Part shown: positions 12,301-23,900 of the stretch, in pieces
Position numbering within the stretch: the stretch's first letter is position 1
Layout: the number at the start of each line of letters is the position of its first letter
Source of the DNA: Alopecurus myosuroides
Taxonomy: Eukaryota; Streptophyta; Magnoliopsida; Poales; Poaceae
Assembly: GCA_028641055.1 (NCBI GenBank)
Contig: CM054058.1
Span: 498,001,919 to 498,065,918, forward strand
Reading direction: 5' to 3'
DNA: 64,000 nucleotides
Notes under the pieces: generated by a model
The model's database searches: none
What the model was told of the DNA's origin: nothing
The model's input: the letters and a program-made list of their open reading frames with translations, nothing else
Position numbers and translations under genes: made by a program

Positions 12301-14624
12301 CTGCACTTGAAATTATAGATCTGAGCGTCCATAAATTGTTTACCACGCGTGCTGATCTGCATCGGACGGTCTATACCCATGCCAAAGTAAAGGTACATAT
12401 TCTTCATAATCCTTGCGTTTCCAACTCCAGCATATCATTGTATTATTTACAAGAGAAAAATATAGACCGATGAAGAGAAAAACTATAAATAAGTCTACAC
12501 GATGTGTTACGTCATACAGGGACTTTCCTGTGAACAGTATTAATTGTCGGTCATACTAGGGTATCGTAGAAGATCGTTATAGCTTCCGATTCCTGACATA
12601 AAGTTCTTTAACGAATCTAAGTTCTCATGTTGATCCCATTTAGCTATAAGTAAAATTGTTTCCCCTGATCTCATGTTTGGATTTTCTTAAGTTGCATCAC
12701 TCTTTTATACTGCTGAATGTTAATGCACCAAATATCAGCATTCATGTACTCCCTCCGTCACATATTAATTGTCTCAAAGTTGGACAAAAATGGATGTATC
12801 TAGACATATTTTAGCGTTAGATACATCCACTTTTGTCAACTTTGAGACAATTATTTTGGGACAAAAGTATAAAAGTCTACATAGAAGTTCTAGTGCTACG
12901 CCTTCAACCTCCATCTCTCCTATACGCCCTTTAAGTTGGATCACCAATTATACTGTTTGCTGTTATACCCCCAAAGAGGATGCCTGTTATCTCCACTTTA
13001 CTCTATATTGTTTTCTATGCCTGTTATCTCTACTCTATATTGGTTTCTTCTCATAAATGGGTCTGTTTCTAAGTCTTCACTCTTAAATCATTAGGCTGTT
13101 GAACTGATGGTTGTGGACGCACTTGTTGAAGCTAATGATTATTTGGGAATAGCCTTGCATGCAGAAGATCCAGAGGAGTTTTGGAAGGTTTGATGTTGAT
13201 TAATGTTATTTTTTTTTAATGTTAATGGATCTTCTGTTAGTCTATCTCTCTTAATTTTAGAACTCTGCAATTTCCAGTTAGATGACACAATTGTTAAAAG
13301 CATCGAGACTGCTCCGAACGATGAACTGAAGAAAGCAAAAGAAATCATCCAACGTCTCCGCAGAAGACAGCTCTACAAGGTACCAGTCCTTTCAGCTGTA
13401 AATTTGTTCTACTATTTTATTTCGTCTTTTCTTTCATGCTTCTCACATCTTTTGTGCTAAAATTGTTGATCTTGGAATAATACACATGCATATTAGAATG
13501 TTGCTCAATCTGTAACTTGATATAAAAATTGACAAGTAAAATGAAATTTTGGTAAGTGTTGCAAACGACCAATTGTTTTGTACGATGCTTTACATAATGT
13601 GCAATTTTACTTGTTGATTCAGTTAAATTCTTTCGGTTTGCAGTTCTGCAACGAATACTCTGTTCCAAAGGATAAACTGGAGCATTTCAAGGATATAACT
13701 GCACAAGACATAGTTTGTTCACAGGTTCATGTCTACTTCACTCATTTGAGTTGGGTGCTTTGCCTTAACCTCTCTGATTATACGAGTTCATTGTTTTGAA
13801 TCTTCCCTCTCTTCAGAAATCTTCTAAGGTGCTGTTGAAGGAAGAAGATGTCGCGATCAGCAATGTCAAGATTGATTTGACGCGTGGCAGGAATAATCCC
13901 CTTGAAAGGTTTCTTATGCTTGAACACTTCAGACTGTTAGTATTGCTTTAGGTATGCATAATCTTCCATGTGATAACCAGTTAATTTTTTTTATGCATGC
14001 GTAACGATCATTCTGCAGCGTCAAGTTCTTCAAGGTAACTATAACTCCCTTCCCATCTTTGGATAATTTACCGTGGTTATGCCCTGACAATGAAGATGTA
14101 TCTCCATGATTTCCACCTGGTCTAAGTAGCATTGCTGTCACACCAGGATAATGGATGCGAAGAGAAGTTCCCGATAACAGATGATCGCGTCAGCCACTTG
14201 CTACCTGCTTGCAACCAGGACAGGATCGTCAGGGTGTATGCTAAGAAGCCCGAGCTGGTGAGTGAAGATAACATGCAGGCAGCTAGCATCAGTCAGTTTC
14301 ATGACGTTAAAATGACGGAAATCTTGGTTGCAGGTTGAAGCGGTGTCGGAAGGCCTTCGAGAACCTGCAGTTGAGGATGTATGGCGAGAAGACCCAAGTG
14401 CACGACACGCCCAAGAAGAAGAAGCGCAGCAGGTCCGACTAGACAGCTGGTCAGCAGTACTAGGAGAACACGGCTTGACAAACAAACATGGAAGGAAAGT
14501 TTATACTATACAGCGAAAATACATGATGTTCAAGGTCTTAGCTGGTAATCTGCACAGGGAATACGCTGGTGATATAAATATGTACAGGCGATATAGACGA
14601 AAAAGAGTAGTCACTCTCGTTTAG
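6348..14624 (+). CDS. SAMHD1/VEN4-like HD-domain deoxynucleoside triphosphohydrolase, 18 exons
   Basis: The family hydrolyses dNTPs to deoxynucleosides and triphosphate; the plant relative VEN4 acts in nucleotide balance and chloroplast development. Exons joining in phase are 6348-6497, 9287-9347, 9914-10020, 10116-10167, 10235-10325, 10749-10839, 11099-11137, 11236-11303, 11419-11481, 12153-12208, 12319-12392, 13095-13187, 13278-13379, 13644-13724, 13817-13908, 14019-14034 (16 bases), 14147-14257 and 14334 onward, all GT-AG. The metal site is complete: H87 in [11 protein letters not shown]127 and D128 in [13 protein letters not shown]227 in DYIDRDC. The first exon encodes a short Ala/Pro-rich leader typical of a grass first exon. 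In the last exon one extra G at 14352-14353 switches the frame after VEAVSE. The other frame reads [17 protein letters not shown] and a lysine-rich basic tail, and stops at 14442, which looks like the original end. The literal frame runs to 14624. Expected length is about 484 residues. Confidence 0.88.
6950..9165. repeat. Tandem triplication of about 0.8 kb within intron 1 of the dNTPase gene
   Basis: Three diverged copies start with TTAGGATTTGAG at about 6992, 7853 and 8634, spacings of 861 and 781 bases. Each continues with the same order of blocks (GTCAGGTCAACTCTGA, then a CTTGATTTGCTTG-like block, then CTGACCCAGCAGTC). The third copy has lost about half a unit, replaced by a MITE-like sequence at 8932-9086. 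The triplication accounts for most of the 2.8-kb intron and has no coding content. Confidence 0.75.
8932..9086. mobile_element. MITE-like fragment in intron 1
   Basis: The sequence starts GGCCTTGTTTACTTC, as many grass Tourist or hAT MITEs do. It contains complementary blocks GGGGATTGGAGGGG / CCACTCCAATCCC and GGGGATAATCCCC. It interrupts the third intron repeat unit where the other two units have ordinary sequence. A matching right terminus is not clear, so it may be truncated. Confidence 0.4.
12749..12867. mobile_element. Stowaway-type MITE, 119 bases, in intron 11
   Basis: It begins CTCCCTCCGTCACATATTAA and ends with a degenerate complement. The inner arms (TTGTCTCAAAGTTG and its complement) pair almost perfectly around a short loop. 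TA dinucleotides flank both ends, as expected for a Tc1/Mariner-derived MITE. It lies wholly in an intron and does not touch splice sites. Confidence 0.8.
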
Positions 14625-14972
14625 ATATGCTGACAAAGTATGGCTAGCTAGCTTAGCTGGCAGATGCAGATAGCACGATGCATTTGCAAAGTGCCTTCTG
14701 ATTTTTGCATGTACCACCCCGTGCTTACCTATACGTTGATGGCATTGCTCTCGGTTATACTGAATTACTAGTGAATATATTTCACATACGTATGTACACA
14801 TCGCTTCTGTTTGAGATGAGAATTGGGTTCTCTTTGTTTGAAGAAGCATTGCTGATTATGATGATGCGTATCCTCTGCATCAAACATGGTATCTTATTCT
14901 GACCATGGTTGTAATTAGGAATATTTTTAAAATGAATAGTAGTCTTATTTTTTAGACTTGACCATTACAAAA
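14625..14972. other. Convergent intergenic spacer
   Basis: About 350 bases separate the 3' end of the dNTPase frame from the stop of the GDSL gene. The spacer should hold the 3' untranslated regions of both convergent genes. It is AT-rich, with no repeat, RNA gene or clear poly(A) signal that I can support. Confidence 0.5.
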
Positions 14973-17900
14973 TTACAAATCATAAAGGACCTTGTATTCA
15001 ACAGAAGAGACAATCTCAGTAACTTGTGGGCATGAATTGGGGGTGATGGCAATCGGAGGCTGAGTGTATGAACCTCTTAGCAGGCCATCGGCAATGACTT
15101 TGTATACAGCTTCTGTGGGATGCATGCCATCCCATGATCCGTACTTTTGTGGATCATCACAAACCTTGTATTCTCCATATCCACATCCTCCTGATGTAGA
15201 GACACCATAAGGTCCTGCTCCACCACAGCAAGCCACCAAAGGATACTCGATCCCTGAACAAAAGTTACAACAAATGTGGACAGTGGGCAATCCAGGAAAT
15301 AAAGTGTTCCGCTTGATGAGCCTATACGCGTGTTTTTCTTTCGGAGCTTAATAGCCATTTCACATGGATTACAGAATAACTTGTTCGTTAGGTCATTCGT
15401 TCCGAGCAACTACCGAGAAGAAATTATATGGCATTGTACAAGGAAGAAAGTGACAATGGACTAGTACATTAATACACTGTGCCTATAGTACATTAATACA
15501 CACTGTGCCTATGTACAACAAAATTGAGGAGTCGATTTTCCTGAGATCTTATTATTTAAAGAATGTCGTGACTACTTACTATCACGGTTGTGTTACCAAC
15601 CTAAACCATAGATGTACTTGAAGTTGCAAGGAAAGTACCATACCCTATGAAATATAAATTATGTCAAGCGCCAACTGATAATGTGTTTTTGCTAAACAAA
15701 ATTTCCTATAATTCCAAATAACATGCTCCTAAAATATAGCTAGTATTTACCGTTTCTCCACATTTACGATTTATGTATATATGTCTGTCTTTTGTATAGC
15801 AAACGAGACACTTTCTTCTACTCATTTTTCTTTGCACTATGAAGAAGTGGAAGGAGCAAAAGAGAAGGACTACTTTCTAAAAATTAGTCCATAAGTGATA
15901 TGGTATCAATGTAGAAAATAATGTTCCAACTTCAATTTTCTAGACTGGTTGCTACTTGCCAATGCTTATAATCGGATCTCCCTAACCCCCACCAGAATAA
16001 ATATAATACTCAAAGAACCAATAAAAAAATCAGTTTAAATTCATGGGGTTCAAAGTAAAAAAAAAGCAGTGTTAAGCTTATCCAAGAAAAAAAATGTGTT
16101 TTCTTGGTAATATGTCCTAAAAATGACACTTAAGTCGTGGGTTTGAGTCTTCGAGACCCATGGTTGTAAAGTTCTTGTTTCGTTAAAAGTTACATAAATT
16201 TAGGGTTTGGTAAGTGACTGGCGTATGTTGGTTAAGCATTTCTTTAAAAAAAAACAACGAAGTGATTTCCTAGCAGATAGTAGAAGACATTTCGCTCACC
16301 AAAATTTTCAGGAGAAAGGAAGATCTCCATAGCAGCTCCATAGTAATCAGCATAGATGATAGCCACATCAGGATGAAGCTTTCTCAACTCTTCCAACTCG
16401 TCGACAAGAAGTTTGTTGTGGTATTGCGCGAACTCATTCATCCAATGGATGCAACCAGTCTCTGGCTCATAATCTTCTGCCTTGTCACTATTGAACATCA
16501 CGAGGTATTTTGGGACACATCCAATTGGAAGGTTGCCAGGAACTAGCAAAGTTTTGGCACCCATCCCTATAAGTTCCTGCATACTCAATTCATTTGCATT
16601 ACTAACTATCAAAATTGGGGGTTCAATAGTAACAAATTAAGGTAACAACAGCTGCAACAGTAGCACATGACTCACGGTGATGGTAGAAGAAATTTTGGCA
16701 ACAGCACTTGGGGTGAAGTTGCGGATCATCTCAAAGGGCACCCCATAACGAAAAGGTATGTTGTAATCGTTGCCCCCGATTTCACCAACCAAGAAGAGAG
16801 ATTTGTTCATCATGCTGGCACAATCTGTTTAGTGAAGATGATTTCTAATCATTAGGTAAATATGATATGGTCGTTTACAAGTATTATGCTCGGAAAGTAC
16901 CAAAAACCAATACTCCCTCCGTCCCAAATTATAAGACGCGCTATTTGTATGCTAGTCTTTGATGTTCGACTTTGATCATTAATATATAATAAAGTATATG
17001 GATTGAGAATGTATAAATGGTACAATTGGATTCGTTTTGTAATTTTTTTTTTCATTTCATATATCTTTACAATAATTTTGCGTACATATTATAAGGACAA
17101 ATTATAATCAAACTTGGACATCATTGACCAGAGAAATTAAAAGGCGCGTTGTATTTTAGGATGGAGAGAGTATTATTCTTCAGTTAGAGAAACAATGTTA
17201 ACTCTCTACTATGTATAACTTTGATTCTGCGAAAGCACAAATTCAGAACTACTCTCTCCAGTAGAGAGTAACTGGGCTTCAACAAATCATCTCATGGAAA
17301 TCTCTTCATTTATAAAAACCATTTCATAACTTTTCAATTTCAATAGACAGAGCTGCCGACACATATCTGCTAAAATGTCTACTCGTGGCTACAACTTCAG
17401 TTGAGTGTAATGACTGTAATAATTAGCGGAGCTTCGTTGGGGCCAACCTGGGCCCGCCCAGGATTTTCACATAAAAAGCATCTATGCCTATGCATACGCG
17501 ACCTTTTCTTTTCCCCAGCACTCCCGTCATGGTATGTGGCGTGAACGAGGATCGGAAGAGGAGACGAGAGGAGAAAGAGGAACACCGCCGGCCGGCAAGC
17601 TCTTCATGGAAGGGATCTGTGGCCGATCGTTGGAGACGGAGAAGAGGCGGCGCCGGTCAGGAATCAAGGCGGCGTCCAGTGGGAAGCGAGGCGACCCGCG
17701 GCATTTGGCAGCGGAAAGAGTTAAGATTGAGGCAACGATCTAGAGGATCTATTCCATTTTTTTGATCTGATTTATTTTTGTAATATCCCCTGGCCTACGA
17801 TGGACGAGGCGTGAGACCAATCTCGAGTTTCTACTTGGAGAAGAAGATACAGGGAAGGAAGGATTCAGACGCAAAGAGAGAGACAGATAGGGAGGAATTT

Positions 17901-20900
17901 TCCTTTTTATTTCTTTTCCGTCTTTTCCATCCAGGTTCACAGGTATTTAACCACACGACTCTTACAAGTGGACCCAAGGTCACACCCACACGCTGACAGA
18001 GCAGACACACCACCTTGACTAATTCTACGGTTGTTGGTCATCTCCATCTGCAGTACCAGCTGTGACATCACCCCCGTCTGGAGAAATTGCTTGTGCCCAA
18101 GCAACAGCCGTTGGAAACCTTGCTCGACAGACATTGTAATCTTCCCATGTCGCTGATGAAGCCGGAACGCCTGCCCACTTTATCAGTGCTTGGGGCACGG
18201 CAACATTGCCCTTCTTCACAAGTCGACGATCTAGAATCTGCTCCGGCAATGTCTCTTGCGAATCCAATGCAGGAATGTGAGGCAAATCTACAAATGCTGG
18301 TGTGCAGTGTGGAGTATACCCTTTCAGCTGCGACACATGAAATACATGGTGGATGGCACTGTGTGCTGGTAACTCCAGTTTATATGCGACATCACCAATA
18401 CGTTCAAGAATGCGAAATGGTCCGAAGTATTTGAATGCCAGTTTGGGACAAGGTCGATTCACCAAAGAGGACTGCACATATGGTTGCAATTTGAGGAGAA
18501 CCTGTTCGCTCCGTGCGATGCTTGTCAGCCTGAAGTTTCATCCTGTTTTGTGCCGCTGTCAGGTGTTGCTTCAAACGATCCATATGAGCTTGCCTTTCTT
18601 GTAACTTAACTGCAGCATCTGAACTTGAGTCTGTCTCAAGAATTGGAATGGCAGTGAAGTTGGGCTCTGTTCCGTACACCGCCTTGAATGGGGAGCAGCC
18701 AATAGCAGAGTGAAAGGTGGAATTGTACCACAATTCAGCTAAGGGTAACCACTTCCTCTATTTTTTTGGATCATCATGCACTGCACATCGAAGAAACATT
18801 TCTAGTCCTTGATTGAGCCTTTCTGTTTGCCCATCCGTTTGCGGGTGATAAGCAGTTGAGAATTGCAATTTGGTACCAAGTGTTTTGAAGAGCTCTTTCC
18901 ACAACTGGCTTGTAAAGATTTTGTCTCTATCTGACACAATAGTGAATGGAACACTATGCAGCTTCACCACTGAGTCGAGGAAAGCATCTGCGACTGTTGC
19001 TGCTGTAAACGGATGTTTCAAAGGCACAAAATGAGAATATTTGGATAATCTATCCACTACGACCATAATAACATTTGCACCATGTGATAGAGGCAATCCC
19101 TCGATGAAATCCATCGACAACTCTTGCCAAATGTCTTTGGGTATGGGACAATGGTTGAAGTAGTCCAGCAGGATTGGTCAATTCGTGTTTGGCATGCTGA
19201 CAAATGTCACACTGCTTGACATAGTTAGTCACAACAAGTTTAAGTCCGTTCCAAACAAACAGTTTCTTCAGTTTCTGATAAGTTGGAAGGATACCAGAGT
19301 GACCTCCAATGGCACTAGTATGAAAAGCACTAATCAATTTAGTTTGTACGACAGAGTTGTTGCCGATCCAAACTATCCCCTTACATTTGATCAACCCATT
19401 GCTGAGCTCAAATCCCTGCTCGTCCAGACTATGAAGTGCCAATGACTGTAATTTCTGCTGAGCATCAGGATCAGTGGCATATGTATTGACCACCTCTTGT
19501 ATCCATGCGGGTTGAGCAGCTGATATTGCATTCAAATCCAACACATGTCCTACCCGCGATAGAGAGTCAGTTGCTATGTTCTCGCTACCTTTCTTGTAAA
19601 TAATTTTGAATTGGAGCCCCATCAGGCGAGCCATTGCCTTCCTTTGCAAGGGAGAGTGTAATATTTGGTCATCCAAATAGGTTAGGCTGTGATGATCTGT
19701 ACGAATTATAAATTCTCCTCTCTGTAAGTATTGCCTCCACCGTTCCACAGCCATAATCAAGGCCAAGAATTCCTTTTCATATATAGAGAGTGTATTGTGT
19801 TGTGCGCTTAAAGCCTTTCTGAGAAATGCAATTGGTTGATTTTCTTGCATTAGTACGGCACCCACACAAGTCCCACGGGCATCCGTCTCGAGAATAAATG
19901 GTTTAGCAAAACCTGGCAACCTTAGGACAGGTGTAGAAGCCATAGTGTGTTTCAGGTCCACAAAAGCCTTTTCTGCTTCAGCACTCCACTCAAATCATTT
20001 GTTCTTTAAGAGATTAATTAGAGGCTTGGCAATGATTCCATAGGAACGAACAAATTTTCTGTAATACCCGGTGATACCAAGAAAACCGCGCAGCTCTGTG
20101 ACAGAGGTAGGTTTCGGCCAAGCTATCATTGCTTCTGTTTTATTGGGATATGTCGCAACACCATCTTGAGATACAATATGGCCCAAATACTCAAGTTCCG
20201 TTTGAGCAAACGAGCACTTTGTCAGTTTAACAAACAACTGATGGTTCTTAAGTAGTTGGAGCACAATCCTAAGATGGCCAGCATGTTCCTGGAGGGATGC
20301 GCTGTAAATGAGTATGTCATCCATAAAGACAAGGGCGAACTTGCGCAAACACGGCTTAAACACCTCGTTCATGACACACTGAAATGTTGTCGGCGCGTTC
20401 GAGAGTCCAAATGGCATGACTCTGAAATGGTAATGACCATGATGTGTTTTAAACGCCGTTTTCTCTTCATCTTCAGGACGCATGCGTACCTGGTGATACC
20501 CTGCCCGTAGGTCTAGCTTAGAAAAATATTGGGCACCTGACAGTTCATCTAGTAGCTCATCGATGACTGGCACTGGAAAAGTATTGCGAATCGTGAGCTC
20601 GTTAAGTCGGCGATAGTCGATGCAGAAGCGCCAAGAGCCATCCTTTTTAAGCACCAGTAAAACAGGCGATGCGAAAGGGCTCATTGAATGAACTATGACA
20701 CCTGCGTCCAACATAGCAGCTACTTGCCGCTCAATCTCATCCTTGTGTAAGGGCGAGTAGCGATAAGGCCTGGCGTTCATGGGTGTTGCACCTGGTTTCA
20801 AGGCAATAGCATGATCATACACTCTGGCAGGAGGTAACTGTTGCGGCTCTCTGAGTACACTGGAGAATTCAGTCAGCACTTCCTGAACTTCAGTCGGAAC

Positions 20901-23900
20901 ACTAACTATTTGTCCTGTGGACCCAGTTTCAAGCAGGGCCACTGCCCAAATATCATTTCCCTTGTTCCATTTAAGTACCTTGTCTATAGGAAGCTCAGTC
21001 ACCACATTTAGATTTGTAGGTTGAACACCTGTGAGTGTGATTTCCTTCCCTTTGTGGACAAACTTCATGGTCTTATGCTTCCAAGTACAGTACATATCGC
21101 CCTGTAGAGCCAACCAATCAATCCCGAGAATTGGATCATATGCAGTTAAGGGTAAAACACACATGTTGTGCTCGAACGTTTCCCCTTGTGTCCACCAAGT
21201 CAGGTTCTGTACCATCTGATCACAGTGCATTAGTTCATTGTTCGCCACTCGCACTAACACTGCGGGAATGCGAGATATCGGGCACTGCAATCGTTCCACA
21301 AACGCTGAGCTAACAAAACTATGGCTACTACCTGTATCGACAAGAAGTAGCATCACTTGATTCTGTACCGGTGCACGTATTTGGACAATTTATCCCTCAG
21401 CTGAGCCAGACATAGCATTCAGAGACAGAGACAGTTGTTGAGCCTCAGCAATATCCTGCAGTTCCAGCAATTCCAACACCTCTGGAGAGAGTTGAGCCTC
21501 GTGATCCTCTATTGTTAATGCATGCACACTGGCTTGTTGTTTGATAGCACAGACATGGGTTGGATCATATTTGTCTCCACATCGGTAGCACAAACCGTTT
21601 GATCGCCGATATTCCTTCAACTGCCTTTCTTTCCACAGATTTCCTTGTCCACCTTTGTCAATTGCCTTAGGTGCAGTCACATTTGCTTTAGCAGAATTGA
21701 GAAGCCACGGTTCCACGAATTTCCTGCTTAAGACCTCGTAGAAAATGTCCAGCAAACATGGTTTCATCATAATAGGGATTATGTCCGCATAATTTGAACA
21801 TCAGTTCCTCGAATGTAGTACAATATTTAGTTATTGTGCCTTTCTGCTTCAAATTAATCAATTGAGCCATGAATTGCCTATGATCATCAACTCCGAACTT
21901 AGCCTCAACAGCATTGATGAAAACATCCCACGATTGTACCTCATTTCTAAGCTTATATGCTTGGAACCAGTGTGCAGCGTTGCCCTCCAGGTGCAATCTA
22001 GCAGTAGTAAGCCACATGGACGGAGCAGTGTTCATTACCTGGAAATAATCCATGCACTTTGTCGCGCCACATACGAGGAAATGAGCCACTGAATTTTGGA
22101 AACGACATTTTGGGCGTCTGCTGTCTACCTCCGCCAGAGTGTTCTTCATGTGGTCGCCCCCGACCGCGAGCACTCTCTCCACCAAACGCCGTTGCGCCGA
22201 TGCCTGGGTTGGGTGGGCGCTGTGTGGAAGACGATCCTGGGATGGAAGCACCACCAGTTGGACCTCCACCCCCGCTGATCGACGTCGGCGAGCCGAGAAT
22301 CGACTTTCCGCGCGCTCGGTCGGCATCAACCTCGCCATCCTCTAGATCCACCCTGAGCGTAGTCTTCGGCCCGCCCAATTTCGCCACCGCCACCGCTGTC
22401 GCCGCCATCTGCTAGGACAAGGACTCCTGCCGTCGCTCGATGCCATCCATGATACGAGTGTGGTCGCCCACCGCGTGAGAGTTGAGCTCGAGCTGGCTTG
22501 CCACTTGCTGGTAGGAGGTGTCAAGCAACCCAAGGCGCGCGTCAAGGGAGTCGATCTGAGCCTGGACGAGCTCCAAACTCTTCTGAATTGCTGCTAGCGA
22601 CTCATTGGTGCGGCCTGCCACTCCCCCCATGGCTTCGAGGACGAAATTCGTCTGCGGGGATGGTTTTGAGGTGCCGTTGCGGAATCGCTCGATCCAACAA
22701 ACCGAAGAGAGGATTTACAGGATTCCCTGGCAGCACTCGATCGAAATCAAGCACCGTTCAGGATTCACCTACCAATTTCGGGATTTTACAGCTGTAGATC
22801 GAGCGCCCACGGATCGACACGACCTCTGATACCACTGTAATACCCCTGGCCTACGATGGACGAGGCGTGAGACCAATCTCGAGTTTCTACTTGGAGAAGA
22901 AGATACAGGGGAAGGAAGGATTCATACGCAAAGAGAGAGAGACAGATAGGGAGGAATTTTCCTTTTTATTTCTTTTCCGTCTTTTCCATCTAGGTTCACA
23001 GGTATTTAACCACACGACTCTTACAAGTGGACCCAAGGTCACACCCACACGCTGACAGAGCAGACACACCACCTTGACTAATTCTACGGTTGGTTGGTCA
23101 TCTCCATGTGCAGCACCAGCTGTGACAAATTTCTTTTCTCCATGTCGATTTGTTTCTATTTCTCCATCTCGATTTGCTTTTGGGATCTAGCATGAAGCTC
23201 CAGATTTCTGGATCTGAAATTCCCTTATTTCTGAATCAAATCGGTTTCGTAGGTGATTTTCCAATCTCAGCTTCCCTTATTTCTCCATCTGAACATATTC
23301 ACGTTTGTGATTTTCTTTGTCCTCTGTTCTAACGGATCCAGGCCAATTTGTATAATTATGTGTGCAACTGATGTCCAATTAACTTACCCTAAAATATTGC
23401 TCCATATTGATATAACATACTGGAAAATATTGCTCCGATTTAGTTCATACAAATGGCTTTTTAGAATAAATTATACATGGTTTACTCCATTTTTTTAACC
23501 GCAAATAATACTCCAGAACTCATGTAAGGTATATTGCCACGGAAATCTTTTGCATCAAACATACCGTAAAACGAAAAATGTTTGACCAAGAAATGGATTG
23601 TGTAAATATGGGCACGAATTTGAGGAACATAATTGGTCATGGAAACAAGATAGGTGAAAAAAAAATTAGTCTCAGTTCGGTTGGCCCGCCTAGATTTGTT
23701 TGAAGCTCCGCCACTCACTGTAATGGATATTGTTGTTGAGTTTGTGTCGAATTTTATGTACGAGGGTGCGCTACGTATGCACTTTAGTTCACATGACCTC
23801 TTTAACAAATTTCGCTGTCGTTGTTAGGCTGTGATCTAGTTGTTTCACGGTATTTTAATTGCCATACGATGATAACATACGGGCAGGTCTAGCTCGCACG

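Larger units (their letters stand above)
17779..23127 (-). mobile_element. Reina-like Ty3/Gypsy chromovirus, 5.35 kb, full length but decayed
   Basis: Direct LTRs of 289 bases (17779-18067) and 292 bases (22836-23127) start TGTAATA and end GTGACA on the plus strand. The element reads on the minus strand. A primer-binding site complementary to initiator-Met tRNA lies next to the right LTR, and a purine tract (AGACGGGGGTGA in element sense) next to the left LTR. Flanking pentamers are ATTTT and AATTT, a one-mismatch target duplication. Short LTRs, total size and a C-terminal chromodomain-like region fit the Reina clade. Confidence 0.85.
17421..23716. mobile_element. hAT-like element holding a Reina retrotransposon
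   Basis: An 8-base direct repeat ACTGTAAT at 17413-17420 and 23717-23724 flanks the segment. The ends match as an inverted repeat over GCGGAGCTTC (left) and GAAGCTCCGC (right). An 8-base target duplication with a short TIR containing GCGGAGC fits the hAT superfamily. After subtracting the inserted retrotransposon (17779-23127) only about 0.95 kb remains. It has no transposase, so it would be a non-autonomous copy. Confidence 0.5.
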
